Positions 1-6,635 of a DNA stretch of 7,009 bases are shown here, in pieces. The notes under the pieces are model-generated. The model had not been told where the DNA came from and ran no database searches. It saw only the letters and a program-made list of their open reading frames with translations. Numbering within the stretch: the first letter of the stretch is position 1; every line of letters starts with the position of its first letter. The position numbers were made by a program, and so were the translations under genes. Source of the stretch: an uncultured Prevotellaceae bacterium (GTDB lineage: Bacteria; Bacteroidota; Bacteroidia; Bacteroidales; Bacteroidaceae); NCBI GenBank assembly GCA_946406585.1, contig CAMJLI010000102.1, forward strand, positions 1 to 7,009, in the 5' to 3' direction.

Positions 1-39
1 TTAGACTGATAATCAGCATAAACCCCAGTATATTAGTAG

Positions 40-113
40 TGATCCCGTTGGGATTCAAACCCAAGACCTTCAGAACCGGAATCTGACGCTCTATTCAGCT
101 AAGCTACGGGACC
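40..113 (-). tRNA. tRNA-Arg (anticodon CCG)
   Basis: Read on the minus strand, the 74 bases fold into a complete cloverleaf. The acceptor stem is GGTCCCG with CGGGATC (one G-U pair), followed by TA at positions 8-9. The D stem is GCTT/GAGC, the anticodon stem TCAGA/TCTGA is perfect, and the T stem TTGGG/CCCAA encloses the loop TTTGAAT. The anticodon loop TTCCGGT puts CCG at bases 79-77 of the window, which reads the arginine codon CGG. The discriminator base is A (position 40). The 3' CCA is not encoded, since the next bases are CTA, so it must be added by the CCA-adding enzyme. The gene stands alone on its strand here. No intrinsic terminator is visible in the 39 bases downstream. Confidence 0.97.
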
Positions 114-130
114 TTTAATAAAAGCAGATG

Positions 131-162
131 CAAAAGTAAGCATTATTCTTGTAATGAACAAA
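131..162 (-). promoter_or_regulatory. Bacteroidetes-type promoter of the tRNA-Arg gene
   Basis: On the minus strand, TACTTTTG (138-131) is an exact match to the Bacteroidetes -7 consensus TAnnTTTG. A TTTG -33 element (162-159) lies 20 bases upstream of it. The inferred transcription start, a few bases downstream of the -7 box, leaves a leader of about ten bases before the mature tRNA 5' end at 113. The element match is seen directly; activity is inferred. Confidence 0.7.
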
Positions 163-227
163 TTTTGCATTGTTATTTCTTCTCCAATCACTTGCTTGCT
201 TGAATTATCAATTTTGCAATAATACCC

Positions 228-243
228 ATCAACAAATGTTGAT
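228..243. repeat. interrupted palindrome upstream of asnA, operator candidate
   Basis: ATCAACA, two A bases, then TGTTGAT form a perfect 7+7 inverted repeat with a 2-base centre. Such symmetry suits a dimeric DNA-binding protein better than an RNA hairpin. It lies about 110 bases upstream of the asnA -7 box and about 70 bases behind the tRNA promoter, so it is not obviously positioned to repress either gene. No regulator can be named from sequence alone. Confidence 0.3.
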
Positions 244-351
244 ATGATGGTAAATGGACAAAAACAAACGTCAATATGACATTAAAATTAAAAAAATGCT
301 ATCTTTTTGCAAAAATTTCAGCATTTATTCTTTCATATAAGTATTATTGTA

Positions 352-359
352 TACCTTTG
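352..359 (+). promoter_or_regulatory. -7 promoter element for asnA
   Basis: TACCTTTG matches the Bacteroidetes TAnnTTTG -7 box exactly. No clear TTTG -33 element lies 19-21 bases upstream; the region around 324-333 is only T-rich. Transcription would begin near 365, giving a leader of about 65 bases. This placement rules out the upstream in-frame ATG at 276 as the asnA start and supports the start at 432. Confidence 0.6.
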
Positions 360-370
360 CACCGCAAAAA

Positions 371-395
371 GAAAAAGCTATCATCCCACTTTTTC
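371..395 (+). other. A/T-rich inverted repeat in the asnA leader
   Basis: GAAAAAG (371-377) and CTTTTTC (389-395) are perfect complements separated by 11 bases, inside the inferred 5' untranslated leader. The stem has only two G-C pairs and would be weak. It is about 35 bases from the start codon, and no Shine-Dalgarno sequence is present. No known riboswitch or leader-peptide pattern was recognised. Confidence 0.25.
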
Positions 396-431
396 AAACA
401 CAAAACACATCAGGCTAAAAAGCAAGATAAA

Positions 432-1469
432 ATGAGCAAACTGATCAAGCCACTCAAATACAAGGCGCTACTCAGCATGCGCCAGACGGAGCAAGGCATC
501 AAACTGATTAAAGACTTCTTCCAACAAAATCTGAGCACCGAATTGCGTCTTCACCGTGTCACGGCACCACTGTTCGTGCTGAAAGGCCTTGGCATCAACG
601 ACGACCTCAATGGCGTGGAACGTCCCGTCACCTTCCCCATCAAAGACCTGGATGACGCAAAAGCAGAAGTGGTGCATTCGCTGGCGAAATGGAAGAGACT
701 GACACTTGCAGAATATGAAATAGAGCCAGGTTATGGCATTTATACAGACATGAATGCCATACGCGCCGACGAGGAACTTGACAACATACATTCGCTATAT
801 GTGGACCAATGGGACTGGGAAGCTGTGATAACACGTAAAGACCGCACGATAGACTATCTTAAAGATGTGGTAAAACGCATCTATTGTGCCATTCGCCGAA
901 CAGAATACTTGGTCTGTGAGACATATCCGCAAATAAAGCCTTTCCTTCCCAAAGACATCCACTTCATCCACAGCGAGGAACTGCTGCAGATGTACCCTGA
1001 CATGACTGCCAAAGAACGCGAGGACGCGATATGCAAGAAATATGGAGCAGTGTTCCTTATTGGCATTGGCGGCGACCTCTCCAATGGCGAGCCACACGAC
1101 GGAAGAGCCCCCGACTACGATGACTGGTCCACAGAGGGTGACAATGGGTTGAAAGGTCTCAATGGCGACATCCTCATCTGGTACCCGATATTGGGAAGGT
1201 CTTTGGAATTGTCATCGATGGGCATAAGGGTTGACAAGGAGTCTCTGTTAAGACAACTGGAAATTGCTGGCAAGCAGGAGCGTGCCGAGCTATATTTCCA
1301 CCATCAGCTGCTCGAGGGAAAATTGCCGCTCACGATTGGCGGTGGCATAGGGCAAAGCAGGCTGTGCCTGATGCTTCTTCACAAGGGCCACATCGGTGAA
1401 ATTCAAGCCAGCATCTGGCCCGATGACATGAGAAGCGAATGCAAGGAAATAGGGATGCCTCTGATATAG
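432..1469 (+). CDS. asnA: aspartate--ammonia ligase (asparagine synthetase A)
   Basis: This cytoplasmic enzyme makes asparagine from aspartate, ammonia and ATP through an aspartyl-AMP intermediate. The 345-residue product matches the AsnA family across its length (E. coli AsnA is 330 residues). Visible family signatures are EVVHSLAKWKR (79-89), YVDQWDWE (123-130), GIGG (211-214), RAPDYDDW (225-232), GDILIW (245-250), ELSSMGIRV (259-267) and TIGGGIGQSRL (301-311). The last is the class II synthetase-like motif 3, with its ATP-binding arginine at 310. The start at 432 is chosen because homology begins there, a promoter sits at 352, and the A-rich upstream sequence suits Bacteroidetes initiation. 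The stop is two bases from the dnaX stop on the other strand, so no independent terminator fits between the genes. The gene is monocistronic here. The reading frame is intact and no key motif is missing. Confidence 0.97.
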   Translation: MSKLIKPLKYKALLSMRQTEQGIKLIKDFFQQNLSTELRLHRVTAPLFVLKGLGINDDLNGVERPVTFPIKDLDDAKAEVVHSLAKWKRLTLAEYEIEPGYGIYTDMNAIRADEELDNIHSLYVDQWDWEAVITRKDRTIDYLKDVVKRIYCAIRRTEYLVCETYPQIKPFLPKDIHFIHSEELLQMYPDMTAKEREDAICKKYGAVFLIGIGGDLSNGEPHDGRAPDYDDWSTEGDNGLKGLNGDILIWYPILGRSLELSSMGIRVDKESLLRQLEIAGKQERAELYFHHQLLEGKLPLTIGGGIGQSRLCLMLLHKGHIGEIQASIWPDDMRSECKEIGMPLI

Positions 1470-1471
1470 CA

Positions 1472-3307
1472 TCATGCCATGTCGAGGTCGAGCAACTCTG
1501 CCAGTTGTTCGATGGCATGGTTTTCCTTTCTCAACTTTTCAAAAATTTCCCTTCTTGACAATATCGGCTTCACCTCACTGGCTTCAGCCAGACGGATGTT
1601 GAAGCCGATATTGCCATTGTGCAGATATTTGGCCATCGTAGCGCGCAACCTGTTCTTATTGCCCATGGCTTGGTCGAGCAGCTGTTTGTTGTCTATCACC
1701 AATTCTATGTTTGGATGTTGGGTTATCCTTGGCTGTACATTTTTCAGCCTTTGGGCGAATCCTATGAGATTCTTGTTAGCCATCATCCTGTTGCACATTG
1801 ACAGCCATTCCCTGGAAAGGTCTTCTTGAGTGAACTGTGAGTTTTCCTCCTTGTTGGTGATTTCCGCATCATCCTGCACCGTCTTCTCCTCTTTAGCCAT
1901 TCCCATTTGCTTGAAAGAAGTGGAGAATTCACCCGACTTGAGCCTCATTCCCAATTTAGGCCTTGCCGGAGGCGTTATTGGCGGTGTGTTGGTTGTGGAG
2001 ACATTTTGACTTGCAACGGTAGGATTGAGAGACGTTGTGGGAGTGCTATCAGGCATTTGTGGTGCCGGAGTGGCATTGGGAGCCTGCATTGCCCGTTGTG
2101 CCATCCGTCCGGTCGCGGCCACCTGCGATGCCGCATTTTTCTGACCAGAAGCCACCAATTTCTTGAACAGGGATTTCAAAGACTTCCTAGGGCGGCGCCC
2201 CGCGCCAGCCTCATCTTCTTGTGTTATTTGCGCTATTTCAATAAGTGTCAGCTCCACCAGCAGGCGTTTGTTGCTGCTTGCCTTGTAGTTGACGTCGCAG
2301 TCATTGCAATAGCGCAAGGCTTGATAGATGAATTTGGCAGGGCACTTTTGTGCTTGTTCACCAAACTTCGTCTTAAGCCTGTCACTTGCTTCGATAAGTG
2401 GCAAGGTGCCGGGATTCTTGGCCATCAACACATTTCTCAAGTGACTTGCCAATCCGTTGACAAATTGTCCGCCGTCGAATCCATTCTCTATTATCTCATT
2501 TAGCAGCACCATCACATCAGGCACCTTGTTCTGCAGACTGAGGTCAACCAGCTTGAAGTAATTCTCACTGTCCAGGACATTGAGATTTTGCAGCACCTTT
2601 TCGTATGTGAGGTTTCCACCACAGAAACTGACGCACTGGTCGAAAATCGACAATGCGTCGCGCATGCCTCCATCGGCCTTTTCGGCTATAAGGTTGAGAG
2701 CTTCATCCTCATATGTCACTCCTTCCTTCCCTGCCACCATTTTCAGATGAGACACCGTATGGGGCACATCCATTCTCTCGAAGTCATAGATTTGGCATCG
2801 TGAAATGATGGTTGGCAATATCTTATGTTTCTCGGTAGTGGCAAGGATGAAAATCACATACGAAGGAGGTTCTTCCAAAGTCTTGAGAAAAGCATTGAAA
2901 GCCTGAGGGGAAAGCATGTGCACCTCGTCGATGATGAACACCTTGTAGCGTCCCAACTGAGGTGGCACCCTTGTCTGGTCCATCAAGGCCTTTATATGTT
3001 CTACTCCATTGTTGCTTGCCGCGTCAAGTTCGAAAATGTTGAGAGAGCGCTGTTCGTTGAAAGCCTTGCAGCTTTCACATTCGTTGCAAGCCTCTCCATC
3101 TGGCGAAACATTTTCACAATTGATTGTCTTGGCGAAAATACGGGCGCATGTAGTCTTCCCCACTCCACGCGGCCCGCAGAAGAGGAACGCATGTGCCAAT
3201 TTCCTATTCTTCACCGCATTCTTCAGCGTGGAAGTAAGAGCGGTCTGCCCTACCACGGAGCTGAACGTCATGGGCCTGTACTTTCGTGCAGAAACGATAT
3301 ATTCCAT
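1472..3307 (-). CDS. dnaX: DNA polymerase III subunit gamma/tau
   Basis: DnaX is the ATPase motor of the clamp loader that places the beta sliding clamp on DNA and couples the replisome. The 611-residue product opens with MEYIVSARKYRP, the usual DnaX beginning. It carries Walker A GPRGVGKT (45-52), four zinc-site cysteines (64, 74, 77, 80), Walker B IIDEVH (125-130), sensor 1 ATTE (156-159), the SRC arginine-finger motif (169-171) and sensor 2 GGMRDALS (213-220). A collar domain follows to about 360. Next is a low-complexity linker rich in P, A, S and T (about 365-460), then a tau-like C-terminal region (about 495-611). The start at 3307 is preferred over the in-phase ATG at 3370, which would add 21 unrelated residues and lies upstream of the promoter. 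No A AAA AAG slippery site is visible, so a gamma product by E. coli-type frameshifting is not supported. Confidence 0.97.
   Translation of the reverse strand: MEYIVSARKYRPMTFSSVVGQTALTSTLKNAVKNRKLAHAFLFCGPRGVGKTTCARIFAKTINCENVSPDGEACNECESCKAFNEQRSLNIFELDAASNNGVEHIKALMDQTRVPPQLGRYKVFIIDEVHMLSPQAFNAFLKTLEEPPSYVIFILATTEKHKILPTIISRCQIYDFERMDVPHTVSHLKMVAGKEGVTYEDEALNLIAEKADGGMRDALSIFDQCVSFCGGNLTYEKVLQNLNVLDSENYFKLVDLSLQNKVPDVMVLLNEIIENGFDGGQFVNGLASHLRNVLMAKNPGTLPLIEASDRLKTKFGEQAQKCPAKFIYQALRYCNDCDVNYKASSNKRLLVELTLIEIAQITQEDEAGAGRRPRKSLKSLFKKLVASGQKNAASQVAATGRMAQRAMQAPNATPAPQMPDSTPTTSLNPTVASQNVSTTNTPPITPPARPKLGMRLKSGEFSTSFKQMGMAKEEKTVQDDAEITNKEENSQFTQEDLSREWLSMCNRMMANKNLIGFAQRLKNVQPRITQHPNIELVIDNKQLLDQAMGNKNRLRATMAKYLHNGNIGFNIRLAEASEVKPILSRREIFEKLRKENHAIEQLAELLDLDMA
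1559..1613. repeat. perfect 14-bp inverted repeat with inner hairpin, inside dnaX
   Basis: CAATATCGGCTTCA (1559-1572) and TGAAGCCGATATTG (1600-1613) are perfect reverse complements separated by 27 bases. Within that loop, CTGGCT (1578-1583) and AGCCAG (1586-1591) form a second stem. Both arms encode DnaX residues near 565-583, close to the C terminus. The structure also lies 90-144 bases past the asnA stop codon, where an asnA read-through transcript would end up. Neither side is followed directly by a T-run, so it is not a classical intrinsic terminator. An RNA 3'-end stabilising role or chance are alternatives. Confidence 0.8.
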
Positions 3308-3336
3308 TTTACTATTTTTGTGTTTTTGTTGAGTTG

Positions 3337-3367
3337 CAAAGTTAGCTATTTTTTTGCCAACGGCAAA
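3337..3367 (-). promoter_or_regulatory. Bacteroidetes-type promoter of dnaX
   Basis: On the minus strand, TAACTTTG (3344-3337) matches the TAnnTTTG -7 box, with TTTG (3367-3364) 19 bases upstream as the -33 element. The inferred leader is about 25 bases before the ATG at 3307. The promoter is back-to-back with the plus-strand promoter at 3439-3470, so the 208-base spacer serves both directions. Confidence 0.7.
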
Positions 3368-3438
3368 CAAAGGTTGTTATTTTTTCAGAACAACTTCTCA
3401 TGAGTTATCAAGTAGGTGAAAATAAAAACGAGAATCTT

Positions 3439-3470
3439 TTTGCTTTTTCTCCATGTTTGCATTATCTTTG
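3439..3470 (+). promoter_or_regulatory. Bacteroidetes-type promoter of the LysM/PorT operon
   Basis: TATCTTTG (3463-3470) matches the -7 consensus, and TTTG (3439-3442) lies 20 bases upstream as the -33 element. The start site would fall near 3475, leaving a leader of about 40 bases to the ATG at 3516. This excludes the in-phase ATG at 3453, which overlaps the promoter. No further promoter is evident before the two downstream genes, which argues for co-transcription. Confidence 0.7.
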
Positions 3471-3515
3471 CATTTTGGAAGGAAAGTCGTCCCTGTTAAT
3501 ACTAATGATTGGAAT

Positions 3516-4871
3516 ATGAAGTTAATAAAGTGTTTATTCATCCTCGTGCTGCTTGTCACATGCACATCATCCTATAGTCAATCCACAAACATACGTACTC
3601 AGCACAAAGTTGAGAAGAACGAGTCTGTCTTTGGCATCGCAAAGAAATATGGTGTCACACTGGAAGAGCTTATCGAAGCCAACCCCCAAATGAAACAACC
3701 AGGCTACGAGTTGAACCGTGGCACAATGCTCAGCATCCCATACGGCAAGAACCAGCCCACACCAAGTTCATCAAAAGACAACACCGCCAAGCCAACCACA
3801 GCCCAGGTGACCGGAAAGAAAGAAGTGAAGGTGGGCGTGATGCTTCCCCTCCACGACAATGACGGCGACGGGAGGCGAATGGTGGAATACTATCGCGGCC
3901 TGCTGCTGGGTGCCGACCGCGTGAAGAAAGACGGCATAACCATAGAGATGAATGCATGGAATGTGCCTATCGATGCCGACATAAACAACACGCTTGCAGA
4001 AAAAGAGGCGGCGCAGTGCGACATCATCATCGGCCCCCTCTACACCAAAATGGTGAAGCCACTTGCCCAATTCTGTTCAAAGAACGACATCATGATGGTG
4101 ATACCATTTTCCATTTCGGGCAATGATGTGGAGGAATACTCCAACATATACCAGGTGTATCAGTCACCTGCGGACTTCGACACCCAAACCGTGAAAAACT
4201 TCATACAGTGGTTCAACAACTACCATGTGGTTATCATAGATTGCGAGGACGAGAAGAGCACAAAAGGAGAATTCACCAAGAAACTGAGGGCTGAGCTGGA
4301 CAATTACGCCATAAAGTATTCCCTCACAAGCCTGAAGACCCCGGAGAAGTCCTTTGCCAAGGCTTTCAGCCTGTCGCAGCAGAACGTGGTGATAATCAAC
4401 ACCGAACATTCGCCATCCCTGAACACCACCTTCCAGAAGTTGAACACGCTGACGGAAAAGAATGCCGACATCCACGTTTCAATCTTCGGATATAAGGAAT
4501 GGCTGATGTACACAAAGGTTTACATGGACCTGTTCTTCAAGTATGACGCATACATCCCAACATATTTCTACTACAACAACCTGTCGGCAGACACCAAATG
4601 GGTGGAGCACAACTACAAGGAAAAATACAAGAAAGACATGGATGTGGATGCCCTGCCCCGCTTTGCCCTGACAGGTTTCGACCATGCATGCTTCTTCATT
4701 GGCGGCTTCAGCCAATTCGGCAAGAACTTCAATGGCGGCAAAGGCCAGATGACCTACAAGCCAGTGCAATCACCTCTGAAATTCCGCCCTGCCGGCAAGG
4801 GGCACAAGAACACCAATTTCATGTTTGTGCATTACAAGAACGACCGCACTATAGAGTCTGTAAACTATTGA
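3516..4871 (+). CDS. secreted LysM-domain protein with type-1 periplasmic-binding fold
   Basis: The 451-residue product starts with a signal peptide (KLIK, then a hydrophobic core to about residue 15, likely cleaved near SYSQ at 20-23). Cys16 follows LVT, a poor lipobox, so a lipoprotein is possible but less likely. A LysM peptidoglycan-binding domain spans about 28-77 (HKVEKNESVFGIAKKYGV ... LSIPYG). A low-complexity linker (about 78-103) follows. From about 104 (VKVGVMLPL) to about 400 the pattern fits the type-1 periplasmic-binding fold of amino-acid ABC binding proteins and of the LpoA (LppC) C-terminal domain, including CDIIIGPLY (168-176). No transporter genes are adjacent, so a structural or regulatory envelope role is more plausible than solute uptake; this is inference. 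The start at 3516 gives a clean signal peptide and lies downstream of the promoter. The PorT-family gene begins four bases after its stop. Confidence 0.85.
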   Translation: MKLIKCLFILVLLVTCTSSYSQSTNIRTQHKVEKNESVFGIAKKYGVTLEELIEANPQMKQPGYELNRGTMLSIPYGKNQPTPSSSKDNTAKPTTAQVTGKKEVKVGVMLPLHDNDGDGRRMVEYYRGLLLGADRVKKDGITIEMNAWNVPIDADINNTLAEKEAAQCDIIIGPLYTKMVKPLAQFCSKNDIMMVIPFSISGNDVEEYSNIYQVYQSPADFDTQTVKNFIQWFNNYHVVIIDCEDEKSTKGEFTKKLRAELDNYAIKYSLTSLKTPEKSFAKAFSLSQQNVVIINTEHSPSLNTTFQKLNTLTEKNADIHVSIFGYKEWLMYTKVYMDLFFKYDAYIPTYFYYNNLSADTKWVEHNYKEKYKKDMDVDALPRFALTGFDHACFFIGGFSQFGKNFNGGKGQMTYKPVQSPLKFRPAGKGHKNTNFMFVHYKNDRTIESVNY

Positions 4872-4875
4872 TGGC

Positions 4876-5628
4876 ATGATGCACAAGGACAAATCCCTTC
4901 CCCGCCTGTTTATGGTCATCGCCTTGCTGATGGCCACTAATGGCATCAAGGCGCAGATAGGCGAGCACCGCGACGACCTCTCGATAGGTGGCAATGCAGG
5001 CGTCGCGCTCTCATCGGTAGGTTTTGTACAAAAGATCAACCAAGGCCAGCACATTGGCCCTACAGCAGGTTTTAGCGTCCGCTATGTGTGTGAGAAATAT
5101 TACAGCATGGTATGCTCGGTCTTGGGCGAGGTAAACTTTGCGATGATGGGATGGAAAGAAGACATCCTTGACCGTCAAGATGCGAAAGTGATAAACCCCA
5201 CGACGGGGAGAGCGGAAGAATACAGCAGGACCATCAATTACCTCCAAATACCTGTTTTTGCACATCTGGCTTGGGGAAAAGAGCACAACGGCTTCAATTT
5301 CTTCATACAAGCCGGCCCACAGATAGGTGTATGCTTGGGCGAGTCAACAGACATGAATTTCACTCTCGACAACATCAACCTGAACGACCGTTCAAACAAA
5401 ACCATAGAACAGTATTCGATGGAAGTGGAGAACAAGTTCGACTATGGCATAGCTGGCGGTTTGGGGGTGGAGTATTCTGCCGGACGTTTGGGTCACTTTC
5501 TTCTTGAGGGCCGTTATTATTACGGATTGGGCAACATTTATGGTTCATCCAAACGGGATTTCTTCGGCAAATCAAACATCAACGGCATAATGATAAAAGC
5601 CACCTACCTGTTTGACTTGAAACATTAG
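4876..5628 (+). CDS. PorT-family outer-membrane beta-barrel protein
   Basis: The 250-residue product has a signal peptide (basic start, hydrophobic 11-21, probable cleavage after GIKAQ at 23-27). The rest has alternating strands typical of small Bacteroidetes barrels of the PorT/OMP_b-brl_2 type. Recognisable family landmarks are the early LSIGGNAGVALS (35-46), GWKED (92-96), the YSRTINYLQIPVFAH segment (116-130), FIQAGPQIG (143-151) and a final aromatic strand (KATYLFDLKH, 241-250). It is expected in the outer membrane; its substrate is unknown. Membership in the PorT family by name does not imply the type IX secretion role of P. gingivalis PorT. The ATG at 4876 and the next codon (4879) are both possible starts. 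The four-base gap to the previous stop implies co-transcription and probably translational coupling with the LysM protein. Confidence 0.85.
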   Translation: MMHKDKSLPRLFMVIALLMATNGIKAQIGEHRDDLSIGGNAGVALSSVGFVQKINQGQHIGPTAGFSVRYVCEKYYSMVCSVLGEVNFAMMGWKEDILDRQDAKVINPTTGRAEEYSRTINYLQIPVFAHLAWGKEHNGFNFFIQAGPQIGVCLGESTDMNFTLDNINLNDRSNKTIEQYSMEVENKFDYGIAGGLGVEYSAGRLGHFLLEGRYYYGLGNIYGSSKRDFFGKSNINGIMIKATYLFDLKH

Positions 5629-5639
5629 GTTTTCCAGTT

Positions 5640-6620
5640 ATGACGCGCGAAGAAGCCATAGCTGCTGGCGTGGAGGTGAACGAGACACAGCACTCGATGA
5701 ACAGACGCACGCCATGGCACGACTATAGCCGCAAGGGAACGTACATGCTGACCCTTGTGGTGAGGGAGCGTATGTCATTGCTTGGCGCGTTGAAGGGATG
5801 CCTGGAGGGTGAGGTGGCTCCCTATGTGGAGCACTCTGCCCTCGGCAGGGCAATCATCCAGGAAGAACAGAACAAGATCAACCGCCATTACCCTCAGGTT
5901 GAGGTGTGGAAACTATGCATCATGCCTGACCACTTGCACATGATTGTAAGAATCAATGAGGACATGGGAGAAGGCAAGCATCTTGGGAAAGTGGTGGCAG
6001 GATTCAAATCAGGCTGCAACATTGCCTATTGGAAATTGTTCAACATGAACGAACCACCAAGACAAGGCTTGTTCGAGAAAGGCTACTGCGACAAGATTCT
6101 CTTGCACGAGGGGCAATTGGACAACTGGAAGCGTTATCTTGATGACAATCCCCGCCGCTTGATGATGAAACGCCAGAACCCAGAGCTGTTTACCGTGCTC
6201 TCTGGCATGAAGGTGGCAGGTGAGCAATGTCAGGTGGTAGGTAACAGATTCTTGTTGAACATCCCAGACAAGATGGCAGTCATAGCTCACAGGCGCTATA
6301 CTGACGAGGAAAACGCTCGACTGAGAGAGGAATGGCTGGCATGTGGCGAACGTGGTGGCGTGCTCGTAAGTGCAGCCATCTCGCCAAAGGAGAAAGAGGT
6401 GTTGCGAGAGGCAATGAACCGAGGTTACAACATCATCCTGCTTAGGGAGAATGGCTTCCCGAAGATATACAAGCCCTCTGGGGAGGCTTTTGATGCTTGT
6501 GCCAGGGGGTTGCTGCTGCAGGTAAGCCCATGGGAGTTTCATTATGAGAAAAGGGTGATAACGAGGGCGCAATGCCTGCACCTAAATGCGATGGCGGAAA
6601 GGATAGCCGGCGATGGGTAG
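5640..6620 (+). CDS. RAYT/IS200-like Y1 transposase with extra C-terminal Rossmann-like domain
   Basis: Residues about 22-175 match the Y1 (HUH) transposase domain found in IS200/IS605 enzymes and REP-associated tyrosine transposases. They include RRTPWHDYSRKGTYMLTL near 22-39, the metal-binding HLH motif in MPDHLHMIV (95-103), GLFEKGYCDKIL (143-154) and the candidate nucleophile Tyr167 in RYLDDNPRR. These enzymes cut and join single-stranded DNA at hairpins. The 326-residue length exceeds the typical single-domain size because of a second region, about 195-310. Its GGVLVSAAISPKEKEVLREA, NIILLRENGF, KPSGEAFDACARG and LLLQVSPWEF segments suggest a DprA/SMF-like Rossmann fold; this is pattern recognition, not a search result. 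The start at 5640 is 11 bases after the barrel gene; Met20 (5697) is an alternative. The frame is intact. Hairpin and direct repeats lie downstream. Confidence 0.85.
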   Translation: MTREEAIAAGVEVNETQHSMNRRTPWHDYSRKGTYMLTLVVRERMSLLGALKGCLEGEVAPYVEHSALGRAIIQEEQNKINRHYPQVEVWKLCIMPDHLHMIVRINEDMGEGKHLGKVVAGFKSGCNIAYWKLFNMNEPPRQGLFEKGYCDKILLHEGQLDNWKRYLDDNPRRLMMKRQNPELFTVLSGMKVAGEQCQVVGNRFLLNIPDKMAVIAHRRYTDEENARLREEWLACGERGGVLVSAAISPKEKEVLREAMNRGYNIILLRENGFPKIYKPSGEAFDACARGLLLQVSPWEFHYEKRVITRAQCLHLNAMAERIAGDG

Positions 6621-6635
6621 GAAGGAGATGCTATC

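Larger units (their letters stand above)
114..431. other. AT-rich intergenic region between tRNA-Arg and asnA
   Basis: This stretch of about 320 bases holds no convincing gene. It contains the minus-strand tRNA promoter (131-162), a 16-base interrupted palindrome (228-243), the plus-strand asnA -7 box (352-359) and an A/T hairpin in the asnA leader (371-395). An open reading frame in phase with asnA begins at 276. Its codons before 432 are lysine-rich, unlike any part of AsnA, and it starts upstream of the promoter, so it is not treated as coding. Confidence 0.7.

Noticed and set aside
6..16. CTGATAATCAG palindrome as a terminator for the tRNA gene
   Set aside because: The arms are 5 bp with a one-base centre, which cannot form a stable hairpin, and no T-run follows.
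276..431. N-terminal extension of asnA from the ATG at 276
   Set aside because: It would add 52 lysine-rich residues with no AsnA homology, and it begins upstream of the -7 promoter box at 352-359.
2125..2150. Programmed frameshift site producing a gamma form of DnaX
   Set aside because: The A-rich stretch at the start of the linker (sense CAG AAA AAT) is not an A AAA AAG heptamer and is too short for transcriptional slippage.
1907..2503. Long plus-strand open frame opposite dnaX
   Set aside because: It lies entirely antisense to a well-supported dnaX coding region. Its protein has no recognisable family pattern and an odd composition rich in Cys, Arg and His.
3308..3370. N-terminal extension of dnaX from the ATG at 3370
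   Set aside because: The added 21 residues precede the conserved MEYIVSARKYRP start and overlap the dnaX promoter.
3453..3515. N-terminal extension of the LysM protein from 3453
   Set aside because: It would bury the signal peptide and overlaps the -7 box at 3463-3470.
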